Assembly (NCBI GenBank): GCA_026770585.1
Contig: MU647904.1
Span: forward strand, 8,257-18,768
Origin: Baffinella frigidus
Lineage: Eukaryota; Cryptophyceae; Cryptomonadales; Baffinellaceae
Direction of reading: 5' to 3'
DNA: 10,512 nucleotides
This document shows positions 5,613 through 10,512 of the stretch, in pieces. Both the position numbers and the translations under genes were made by a program. The notes below the pieces were generated by a model that saw only the letters and a program-made list of their open reading frames with translations, was not told the origin of the DNA and searched no databases. Position 1 is the first letter of the stretch; each line of letters starts with the position of its first letter.

Positions 5613-5642
5613 ACCTAAAGGACCTAAAGGACCTAAAGGACC
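5613..5642 (-). repeat. 9-bp motif (ACCTAAAGG)n, three units
   Basis: Three units of ACCTAAAGG, reverse of the AGGTCCTTT head of family G (4798, 6681, 7019, 7184); also at 8667-8686. In frame it would read GPKGPKG, but the dispersed non-coding context argues against a collagen-like gene. Confidence 0.9.
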
Positions 5643-5839
5643 CCGCCCACAGCACACACCCGAGTTGCACGCACGCCCCCCTGGGACCTCCGTAGAACCT
5701 CTCCGAACAGATCACGCGTGTGTGACGCATCTTCGCCCCTGGTGCCCGGGAAAATGGCTCCAAAGTAGCGGACACCAGAGTGCCCGCTGCCAAATAAATA
5801 AGTCATAAATGGAGGTTCGTGGTATTCTGCCGCTTTTCG
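5643..5839. other. Gene-free spacer
   Basis: GC-rich then AT-rich unique sequence; no element, RNA or gene recognised. Open frames on both strands over 5566-5808 shadow each other. Confidence 0.5.
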
Positions 5840-5968
5840 CCCCTAAATTTCGTCCTTTTTCAAATCTGAAAGAGCAGATCCTCGAGATTTGGCCGCCAGC
5901 TCCTGAATCTGCTCAAAAAATTCAAGCTGCGACAAAATCGTGAAATCGTTACTACATGATAAAGGTCG
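5840..5968 (+). repeat. Family H repeat, copy H1
   Basis: Shares with 6106-6246 a block containing TTTTTCAAATCTGAAAG, GCAGATCCTCGAGATTTGGC, CAGCTCC, AATTCAAGCTGCGA and TTACTACA. In this copy GAGCAGAT (5872-5879) pairs with ATCTGCTC (5907-5914). About 80% identical to H2 by eye, same orientation. Confidence 0.85.
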
Positions 5969-6009
5969 AATAAATGGCTCCAACTGAAGTGATTATCTTC
6001 GTATACGTT

Positions 6010-6029
6010 GTATACCCCTTATGTGGCGA
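6010..6029 (+). mobile_element. Family B-like terminal end (fragment)
   Basis: GTATACCCCTTATGTGGCGA matches the B1 left end (TATAACCCTTGAGTGGCGAG) at 16 of 20 or better, but no family B core follows. It overlaps a GTATAC-GTT-GTATAC repeat. A solo end or a coincidence helped by a short length. Confidence 0.4.
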
Positions 6030-6035
6030 GACAGT

Positions 6036-6098
6036 CCTGGAAGCCTTTCGTTTCAATGAAAATTACTACACAAACGTGTAGTAATTTGAATTGCCAGG
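6036..6098. mobile_element. Family F hairpin element, copy F2
   Basis: AAATTACTACAC (6060-6071) and GTGTAGTAATTT (6076-6087) form a perfect 12-bp stem around AAAC. Outer CCTGG (6036-6040) and CCAGG (6094-6098) also pair. The stem is the ACTACAC arm of F1, so this looks like a collapsed F copy whose long loop is gone. It lies between H1 and H2. Confidence 0.8.
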
Positions 6099-6105
6099 TT
6101 GAGGA

Positions 6106-6246
6106 TTTCCCGGAATTTGACCTCTCAATTTCATCTTTTTTCAAATGAAAGCGCAGATCCTCGAGATTTGGCCGTCAGCTCCAGATTCTGCTAAAAAAAT
6201 TCGAGCTGCGATGAAATCTTGAGATCTTTACTACAGGCCAAAGTTG
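6106..6246 (+). repeat. Family H repeat, copy H2
   Basis: Direct counterpart of H1. The two copies bracket F2 and the B-like end. The GCAGAT/ATTCTGC pairing of H1 is weakened here, so the hairpin is not clearly conserved. Confidence 0.85.
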
Positions 6247-6258
6247 ACATTTTGACGA

Positions 6259-6290
6259 CATATATCTCATGCCGCCACATGAGATATATG
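6259..6290. repeat. 13-bp perfect hairpin
   Basis: CATATATCTCATG (6259-6271) pairs exactly with CATGAGATATATG (6278-6290) around CCGCCA. AT-rich with no T-run after it, so not a bacterial-style terminator. Confidence 0.85.
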
Positions 6291-6678
6291 ACTGTGGGTA
6301 GGTGACTCTCTAGAGCATCTTTCTGCTCTCGTGTGCAGTTTCTTGGGCAGGAAAAATCTGGTGCAGAACCCAGACGTTTTCCTAACCTCGCCTCAATTCT
6401 TGCACCGTGCATTCTCACTTTCGAATAAAGTCAATAAGTGTCAATAAGTGTCGCCTCCCAGAGGCGCCCCGCGAGTGTAGCATCGAGTCCCCAACGGCAT
6501 GGCGAAACAAGCCAAAAGTGTTGGGAATTGGAGCTGTTTGCTGGCGGAGTTTCAAAAATGTGTACCACGATGAGCCATCTAAACACTTTTAGCGCGAACG
6601 AGAGTGCGTGAAAATCCCACTTCTGCCCAAGGTCCAAGGTGCTGCGCACCGAGTCGAGAGTGGGACGTCTCAAAGCAA
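6291..6678. other. Gene-free stretch
   Basis: A short tandem GTCAATAAGT occurs twice (6430-6449). A 61-codon + frame (6407-6592) and a minus frame over the same bases (6431-6880) are both open; neither resembles a family I know and the minus frame runs into repeat G1. No RNA gene seen. Confidence 0.5.
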
Positions 6679-6841
6679 AAGGTCCTTTAGGTCCTTTAGG
6701 TTTCAATTTCGCCCAACATATGCCAACGACACGCCGTTCCGTAGAAGGGATCTGCAGAGAAAGCATTTTTGCTTTCGGATCGCGTTTCGCTCTCCAGTGC
6801 AGAGGCTCGTGAAGAGGGGATAAAGGGTGACTCTGTTGGGG
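6679..6841 (+). repeat. Family G repeat, copy G1
   Basis: Head: the 9-bp motif GGTCCTTTA twice, then CGCCCAACATATGCCAACGA, CCGTTCCGTAGAAGGGATCT, the hairpin AAAGCA-TTTT-TGCTTT, CTCTCCAGTGCAGAGGCTCG and TGAAGAGGGGATA. Nearly identical to G2 and G3. No tRNA-type box B is seen, so a standard tRNA-derived SINE is not supported. On the minus strand, part of the unit stays open in G1 and G3. Confidence 0.92.
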
Positions 6842-6865
6842 TGTTTGATTGCTTCCAAGTAGGAG

Positions 6866-6986
6866 CGCCCCCGCACACACACCGAGCCCAAGTCAGCCTC
6901 CTTTGAGGCTCATGGTATCCCATGGTTGAAGTTTAAGAGCTTCAATCACGGATACCCCACAAGGTGAGAGGGTGTGTGGGGGGGGG
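6866..6986. repeat. Compound inverted-repeat structure
   Basis: Three nested or adjacent hairpins: outer CCCCGCACACACACC (about 6869-6883) with GGTGTGTGGGGG (6971-6982); GCCTC-CTTT-GAGGC (6896-6909); and GGTATCCCATGGTTGAAG (6914-6931) with CTTCAATCACGGATACC (6940-6956), one bulge. Together they form a branched fold. It lies between G1 and G2 and may be a separate fold-back element. Confidence 0.75.
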
Positions 6987-7019
6987 AGGTGAAATCAGTT
7001 AGGATGGAGCTTTGGAGCT

Positions 7020-7175
7020 TTTAGGTCCTTTAGGTTTTAAATGCTCCCCACATATGCCAACGACACGCCCTTCCGTAGAAAGGACTGCAGAGAAAGCATT
7101 TTTGCTTTCGGATTGCGTTTAGCTCTCCAGTGCAGAGGCTCGTGAAGAGGGGATACAGGGTGGTTCTCTTGGGGT
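7020..7175 (+). repeat. Family G repeat, copy G2
   Basis: Same order of blocks as G1 and G3, including the AAAGCATTTTTGCTTT hairpin. It reads AAGGACTGCAG where G1 and G3 have AAGGGATCTGCAG, a 2-bp difference that would break any shared reading frame. Confidence 0.92.
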
Positions 7176-7184
7176 GAAGTAACC

Positions 7185-7340
7185 TTTAGGTCCTTTAGGT
7201 TTTAATTTCGCCCAACATAGCCCAACGACACGCCGTTCCGTAGAAGGGATCTGCAGAGAAAGCATTTTTGCTTTAGGATTGCGTTTAGCTCTCCAGTGCA
7301 GAGGCTCGTGAAGAGGGGATACAGGGTGGCTCTGTTGGGG
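7185..7340 (+). repeat. Family G repeat, copy G3
   Basis: Separated from G2 by only 9 bp, so G2-G3 is a near-tandem pair with a unit length of 156 bp. Carries the head motif, CCCAACATAGCCCAACGACA, the hairpin and TGAAGAGGGGATACAGGGTG. Confidence 0.92.
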
Positions 7341-8200
7341 TTGTGAACAGTGGAATATTTCGTTATTTCACCGGAAAAATCTGGCGTGTCAACTTTCAAA
7401 AGTCACCTGGATTTTTTCGAAAAACCCCGAGGTGGAGGTGGGGTCCTTCTGCCCCCCCGGATATACATCTCCCACTGTAGTTCCTTTGCTCTGTGCGCCG
7501 TGGGGCGCGCAGGGTGACAGTGACGGCAGCAGCGTCTTGTCGCGGAGTTCAGGTGCCGAAATTCTCGGGCCATTGAGCGAGGCCCAGAATTCTTCGCCAC
7601 GGCCCCGGGCCCGCTGTTCGACGTGGGGCGCGGACCGCCGTGAAAAAAGGGCAGGGCTCTACGTGAGGTGACGTTGCTGGGTGCTGCACGTGTCGCATCT
7701 CCCTTGCGGCTCTGGAGCTTCTCTCTGCCTGCCTTCCAGTTCCTCCTCGGGGGCACAGAGGAGTGTCTCAGCTTCTGGGCCAGGGGAGATGGAGGGCCCG
7801 AATGCCCCGCTCTCAAACGTACACTCTCCGGGCGGGCAGGACGCCTCAGATATCAAGCGGTGAGAACGTCCCCCCTGACCAAAACTCGGTGCTCAACTCG
7901 CCCCTTCCTCTCTCCCTCATCAACCACTTCCTCAAAGCAAGCACTCCTGCGTTAGCACTCAACACAGCAAGAACTCCTGTTTGCAGACATCCTCGATCAT
8001 CAAATCTACCGAGCACCCTCAGAGCAGTGACTGGTCGTGAAGGGTCGACCCTCCCGGCGCTGAGATCTCCCCCCAGCCCTCCGAACTCAAACTATTTTGG
8101 GTACCAGAAATCGGTATCCCCCGGTCCACATCCGCCATTCCATTTTCTCGAGGTCATCACTCAAGCAATCGGGGAATCGTTCCCGGTGCGGGCTCGTTCT
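7341..8200. other. Least repetitive stretch; no defensible gene
   Basis: GC-rich from about 7430 to 7860, then CT-rich. Competing frames are open on both strands: 7403-7816 minus (137 codons) and 7763-8203 plus (146 codons), rich in Pro, Arg, Ser, and I recognise neither. AGGGTCGACCCT (8041-8052) is a perfect palindrome. If the window contains an exon, this is the likeliest place, but nothing in the sequence proves it. Confidence 0.4.
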
Positions 8201-8236
8201 TGAGGCTCATAGACATTGTATCACTCAACTCAAGGC
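8201..8236 (+). repeat. Dispersed copy of part of the 69-bp unit
   Basis: TGAGGCTCATAGACATTGTA with TCACTCAACTCAAGGC matches 5363-5398 with three or four substitutions and one gap. Followed by GGGCCTATCTAGGACC, similar to the family A/B cores, and an AAG microsatellite. Confidence 0.75.
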
Positions 8237-8272
8237 TAAAGGGCCTATCTAGGACCTGTTTCGAGAGTAATA

Positions 8273-8288
8273 AAGAAGAAGAAGAAGA
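8273..8288 (+). repeat. (AAG)n microsatellite
   Basis: Five AAG units after AATAA. A matching CTTCTTCT follows at about 8295-8302 and could pair with it. Confidence 0.85.
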
Positions 8289-8340
8289 TAGCAGCCTTCT
8301 TCTGAAAGTGGTTGTGGGGCTGCTCCAATCTAATCCCGCC

Positions 8341-8480
8341 GAGTATTCATAATGAATACGATTTTGGTGTATCTTAAGGGGTATAAATAAGACAGTTGTC
8401 TATCTAGACTTCATTTAGAGCCTCAAGATACACCAAAATCGAATCGGAGATCCCCGAAATCGTATTCATTATGAATACTC
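8341..8480. mobile_element. Split fold-back element with palindromic ends
   Basis: The left arm is continuous: GAGTATTCATAATGAATACG (8341-8360) then ATTTTGGTGTATCTT (8361-8375). On the right, the partners AAGATACACCAAAAT (8425-8439) and CGTATTCATTATGAATACTC (8461-8480) are separated by about 21 extra nt. The ends are themselves palindromes (GTATTCATAATGAATAC). The loop has TATAAATA (8382-8389), TATA-box-like, but with no gene beside it. Confidence 0.88.
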
Positions 8481-8740
8481 GTCTGGATGAAATCGGGGGA
8501 TCGGAGTGGACCAACGTACGAATCAAGATGATCAATCGGGGAATTGATATGGCAATTCCTCTGCTAGCCAGATCACTTCTCCTTAAGTCAACTGAGAAGA
8601 GACTTTTATTGAACTTATGACGTCGGACCATAAACTTAAGGCGTCCAGAGAGGGCTCGAAATTAAAACCTAAAGGACCTAAAGGACGAACTAAGACCAGT
8701 AAATGCTCCTTAATTAAATGTCCTCAAGTCAACTGGCTGA
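8481..8740. other. Gene-free spacer with short family E-like fragments
   Basis: GGAATTG (8540-8546) pairs with CAATTCC (8553-8559). TTAAGTCAACTG (8583) and TCAAGTCAACTGG (8723) resemble the TTAAGTCAA block of family E arms. ACCTAAAGG repeats lie at 8667-8686. No gene. Confidence 0.5.
8667..8686 (-). repeat. 9-bp motif (ACCTAAAGG)n, two units
   Basis: ACCTAAAGGACCTAAAGGAC, same orientation as 5613-5642 and opposite to the family G heads. No family G body adjoins it. Confidence 0.85.
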
Positions 8741-8764
8741 TCCTCGGCAGTAAGTCGCCGAGGA
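8741..8764. repeat. 8-bp hairpin abutting E1
   Basis: TCCTCGGC (8741-8748) pairs with GCCGAGGA (8757-8764) around AGTAAGTC and ends exactly where the outer GGGTGCTC repeat of E1 starts. Confidence 0.75.
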
Positions 8765-8937
8765 GGGTGCTCCCTTATCTCAGAAAAGGGATTTTTAAAT
8801 TCGTTTTCTTAAGTCAACCCCCCTTCAGATTTGTTAACTTATGCACAGAGAAAAGAATAAGTTGACGAATTTGTACAGGAATTGACTTACGAAAACGAAT
8901 TTAAAAATCCTTTTTCTGAGATAATCCCAGAGCACCC
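8765..8937. mobile_element. Family E fold-back element, copy E1
   Basis: Main arms run from TTATCTCAG (8775) to CTGAGATAA (8924), 150 bp as in E2. An outer GGGTGCTC/GAGCACCC pair (8765-8772, 8930-8937) extends it. Arm order inward: variable block (GGATTTTTAAATTCG and its complement), CTTAAGTCAA, a poorly paired CCCCCCTTC/GTACAGG patch, TTGTTAACTTAT/ATAAGTTGACGAA, then an AGAGAAAAGA loop. Confidence 0.92.
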
Positions 8938-9000
8938 AATTGACTCAAGGCTCTGGCTCTCAGGGGCGGTTGACGTAGGTGAAATGTTCTGGCTGGCAGT

Positions 9001-9027
9001 GAATTAATCGGGCGATTGATCGATTCA
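9001..9027 (+). repeat. Direct repeat left of E2
   Basis: GAATTAATCGGGCGATTGAT then CGATTCA; about 20 of 27 bases match 9265-9291 in the same orientation. The pair brackets E2 and some 50 bp on either side. Confidence 0.7.
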
Positions 9028-9079
9028 AACGGGGCTCTCCTCGGATCCTGCTTCCCTTTCCCGAATCATGAACCTAAAC

Positions 9080-9229
9080 TTATCTCAGAAAACGAGTTCT
9101 AAAACTCGTTTTCTTAAGTCAATTCCTCTACAAATTTGTCAACTTATGCGGAGAGTAAAGAATAAGTTGACGAATTTGTAGGGGAATTGACTTAAGAAAA
9201 CGAGTTTTAGAACTCGTTTTCAGAGATAA
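9080..9229. mobile_element. Family E fold-back element, copy E2
   Basis: Two 68-nt arms (9080-9147, 9162-9229) match except at about four positions, around a 14-nt loop GCGGAGAGTAAAGA. Blocks: TTATCTC end, ACGAGTTCTAAAACTCG (itself nearly palindromic), CTTAAGTCAATTCC, ACAAATTTGTCAACTTAT. Sister of E1, with which it shares length, loop and inner blocks but not the variable block. Confidence 0.95.
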
Positions 9230-9264
9230 AAACCCGAACCAGGCAACCAGTGCGCCACATATGG

Positions 9265-9291
9265 CAATTGATCGGGCGGTCGACCGATTCA
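9265..9291 (+). repeat. Direct repeat right of E2
   Basis: CAATTGATCGGGCGGTCGAC then CGATTCA; counterpart of 9001-9027. Contains the palindrome GGTCGACC. Confidence 0.7.
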
Positions 9292-9298
9292 CGACTTT

Positions 9299-9370
9299 TT
9301 AGGGTGTATGATTTAGGGATTTGAGGGTTCATAGTTTAGGAGGTTTAGAAACGGTTTAGAGGTTTATGGT
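9299..9370 (-). repeat. Degenerate telomere-like G-rich repeats
   Basis: ATTTAGGGATTTGAGGG, AGTTTAGGAGG and GGTTTAGAGG are scattered TTTAGGG relatives with the G-rich strand on +, as at 3962-4424. Merges into the start of family I. Confidence 0.6.
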
Positions 9371-9688
9371 CAACCCTCACACCGAAAACTCACAGGCGCG
9401 CAGCTCACGTCAAGGTTCGCGGAAATAGTCAACTCTTTACTATCCCACACAGCGGGCTTCGAAGGGGATTTCCGGCCCATTTTGGGCTGTTTCCGTTACT
9501 TTATCGGTAGGACCGCCCCTATGTCCCTACGGGTTGCCTACCGTAGGGTCCTAGGTCTTATCGCTTAGGGGTGATTCGAAACCCCTTCGAAGTCCGCTGT
9601 GTGGGCTATCACTATTACTAATATGACCAAATTGTGTAGTGAATTTTGTTGACGGACACCCTTTCTAAAAAGGCTTGTCTGAGCTTTA
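9337..9688 (+). repeat. Family I repeat, copy 1, interrupted by C2
   Basis: Blocks: TTTAGGAGGT, ATGGTCAACCCTCAC, ACTCACAGG, AAATAGTCAACTCTTTACTA, then (after C2) CACTATTACTAATATGACCA, GTGTAGTGAATTTTGTTG, CCCTTTCTAAAAAGGCTTGT. The same order appears uninterrupted at 10195-10400. Its second half equals the right part of F1. Confidence 0.8.
9444..9605. mobile_element. Family C fold-back element, copy C2
   Basis: Ends CCCACACAGCGGGCTTCGAA (from 9444) and TTCGAAGTCCGCTGTGTGGG (to 9605) pair with one mismatch. Inside, CCCTACGG (9525-9532) faces CCGTAGGG (9541-9548), followed by TCCTAGGTC. CTAT lies directly outside both ends (9440-9443, 9606-9609), a candidate target-site duplication. It splits family I copy 1; copy 3 shows the uninterrupted order. 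Same length (162 bp) as C1. Confidence 0.92.
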
Positions 9689-9852
9689 AACACTCACAGG
9701 AAACTAATGCGGCGCGCGCGGCTGACGGTTGGCGTCAATAGTCAACTATTTCCTACTCGAGCGTGTGCGGTAAATGCTGTCCACAAACGGGGTGAAGTCT
9801 CGAAGTTTTGAAGGCTTTTAAAATATTATAGAGGCCGTCAAAGGTTTGAAAC
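9689..9852 (+). repeat. Family I repeat, copy 2 (partial), and spacer
   Basis: ACTCACAGGAAACTAATGCG, GCGCGCGCGGCTGACG and CAATAGTCAACTATTTCCTA match copies 1 and 3 to about 9755, then the similarity stops. The rest to 9852 is AT-rich without a recognised feature. Confidence 0.7.
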
Positions 9853-9879
9853 GGGCACGGTTCACGGTGTAGGGGTTTT
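9853..9879 (+). repeat. GGGCACGGTTCACGGTG direct repeat, copy 1
   Basis: GGGCACGGTTCACGGTGTAG then GGGTTTT is identical to 10168-10194; a third, shorter form (GGGCACGGTTCATGGTG) is at 10147-10163. Copies 1 and 2/3 bracket the fold-back at 9904-10050. Confidence 0.9.
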
Positions 9880-9903
9880 CAAATAAATCGAGTTGGTGAG
9901 CCC

Positions 9904-10050
9904 AAATAGTCCGAGTGGTTGAGCCCGTAGACTACTGTGTGCGAGGAGAGCCAATGCTTGCTTAATGTGGTAGTCGGTGCCGCGTCTCCCCCCCTTTACC
10001 ACTCCTCCGTATTGCGCTCGTTCGTAGTGGCTCAACAACTCGGACTATTT
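9904..10050. mobile_element. Fold-back element with tRNA-like D-arm in its ends
   Basis: AAATAGTCCGAGTGGTTGAG plus CC (9904-9925) pairs with GGCTCAACAACTCGGACTAT plus TT (10029-10050), one mismatch in 22. TCCGAGTGGTTGAG resembles the A-box/D-arm of serine and leucine tRNAs, but no T-arm GGTTCGANTCC follows on either strand, so no tRNA is called. The 75-codon frame across it (9937-10164) is unrecognised. Confidence 0.8.
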
Positions 10051-10146
10051 CAAGTTGGAGGAGGCGCACGGCGGGGTGACGGGGGCATGCAGGACCTGGA
10101 CGCTACGGACTTGATTATCGAGGCTGTGCGGCAGGAGGTCTTGCTC

Positions 10147-10194
10147 GGGCACGGTTCATGGTGAAATGGGCACGGTTCACGGTGTAGGGGTTTT
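10147..10194 (+). repeat. GGGCACGGTTCACGGTG direct repeats, copies 2 and 3
   Basis: Two units 21 bp apart; the second matches 9853-9879 over 27 nt. Confidence 0.9.
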
Positions 10195-10392
10195 AGGGCT
10201 AACGATTTAGGAGGTCATGGTAAACTCTCAAACCCAAACCTCACAGGAAACCAGTGCAGCGCGCGCGCCTGACGTAAATAGTAAACTCCTCACTATTACT
10301 ATTACTATTACCTTTACTATTTCTATTACTAACATGACCAAATTGTGCACAAATTGTGTAGTAAATTTCGTTGAGGGAAACCCTTTCTAAAA
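10195..10392 (+). repeat. Family I repeat, copy 3, uninterrupted
   Basis: GATTTAGGAGGTCATGGTAA, CCTCACAGGAAACCAGTGCA, GCGCGCGCGCCTGACG, AATAGTAAACTCCTCACTAT, an expanded TTACTA run (10292-10330), AACATGACCAAATTGTG, GTGTAGTAAATTTCGTTGAG and CCCTTTCTAAAAATTG. It is the reference for the C2 empty site and shares its ending with F1. AATTGTGTAGTAAATT is the exact reverse complement of 3164-3179. Confidence 0.82.
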
Positions 10393-10512
10393 ATTGTCTG
10401 AGCTCAAAACCCGAAAGGATTGTCTGAGCTCAAAACCCGAAAGGATTGTCTGAGCTCAAAACCCGAAAGGATTGTCTGAGCTCAAAACCCGAAAGGATTG
10501 TCTGAGCTCAAA
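10393..10512 (+). repeat. 26-bp tandem array, incomplete at window end
   Basis: ATTGTCTGAGCTCAAAACCC plus GAAAGG repeats 4.6 times with no visible change and runs off the window. Each unit contains the palindrome TGAGCTCA. The seed CTTGTCTGAGCT occurs once in family I copy 1 at 9674-9685, so the array grew from the end of a family I copy. Identical units imply recent expansion or an assembly collapse. Confidence 0.97.

Noticed and set aside
5613-5642. Collagen-like Gly-Pro-Lys coding repeat
   Set aside because: The motif is dispersed on both strands outside open frames and heads a non-coding repeat.
6259-6290. Rho-independent terminator
   Set aside because: Perfect hairpin but AT-rich stem, no following T-run and no upstream gene.
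6431-6880. 149-codon minus-strand frame, the longest in the window
   Set aside because: It crosses repeat G1 and the 9-bp motif (GPKGPKG) into unique DNA; composition and lack of any recognisable domain suggest a chance frame.
7403-8203. 137-codon minus and 146-codon plus frames
   Set aside because: They overlap on opposite strands, are rich in Pro/Arg/Ser as expected for GC-rich DNA, and show no motif. Could hide an exon, but there is no evidence.
8382-8389. TATA box promoter
   Set aside because: TATAAATA lies in the loop of a fold-back with no gene or transcript evidence nearby.
9904-9990. tRNA-Ser/Leu gene
   Set aside because: Only a D-arm-like segment; no acceptor pairing and no T-arm with GGTTCGANTCC on either strand.

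Overview
The window looks like nuclear, probably subtelomeric or otherwise gene-poor, DNA of a eukaryote, most likely an alga or related protist. The main evidence is long runs of the plant/alga-type telomere repeat (CCCTAAA on the + strand near 303-396, TTTAGGG near 3962-4424), many decayed telomere-like variants, microsatellites, and dozens of short fold-back elements. Stop codons are frequent on both strands, the longest open frame is about 150 codons, and there are no operon-like runs or bacterial promoter/RBS/terminator sets. I cannot name the species; dinoflagellate, cryptophyte and other algal lineages with TTTAGGG telomeres are all possible.

Layout. 1-103 is (TA)n. 117-541 holds telomere repeats and a tandem repeat (family D). 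542-3403 is a dense field of small inverted-repeat elements: family A (seven full or partial copies), family B (two full copies and a remnant), family C (one copy), embedded in telomere-like C-rich DNA and a duplicated spacer (family S). 3429-3601 is another fold-back with a perfect 27-bp terminal inverted repeat. 3962-4424 is telomere-like DNA on the opposite strand to that at 303-396. 4425-5020 holds duplicated unique sequence; 5022-5191 is a 170-bp near-palindrome. 5327-7340 carries a 69-bp duplication, an AT-rich fold-back (family F), paired repeats (family H) and three copies of a ~156-bp repeat (family G) headed by a 9-bp motif. 7341-8200 is the least repetitive stretch, without a gene I can defend. 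8341-9229 has three AT-rich fold-backs, two being 150-bp sister copies (family E). 9337-10512 holds three copies of another repeat (family I), one interrupted by a second family C element, a fold-back with a tRNA-like D-arm, and a 26-bp tandem array running off the window.

No protein-coding gene, complete tRNA, rRNA or CRISPR array is supported. The main interest is structural. Several element families have sister copies whose stem sequences differ while both arms still match within each copy. A short core built on CCTACGGTAGGG and GGTCCTAGG recurs inside elements with unrelated ends. For two elements an uninterrupted relative of the insertion site is present in the window. The elements are small and non-autonomous (MITE-like); no transposase is visible.
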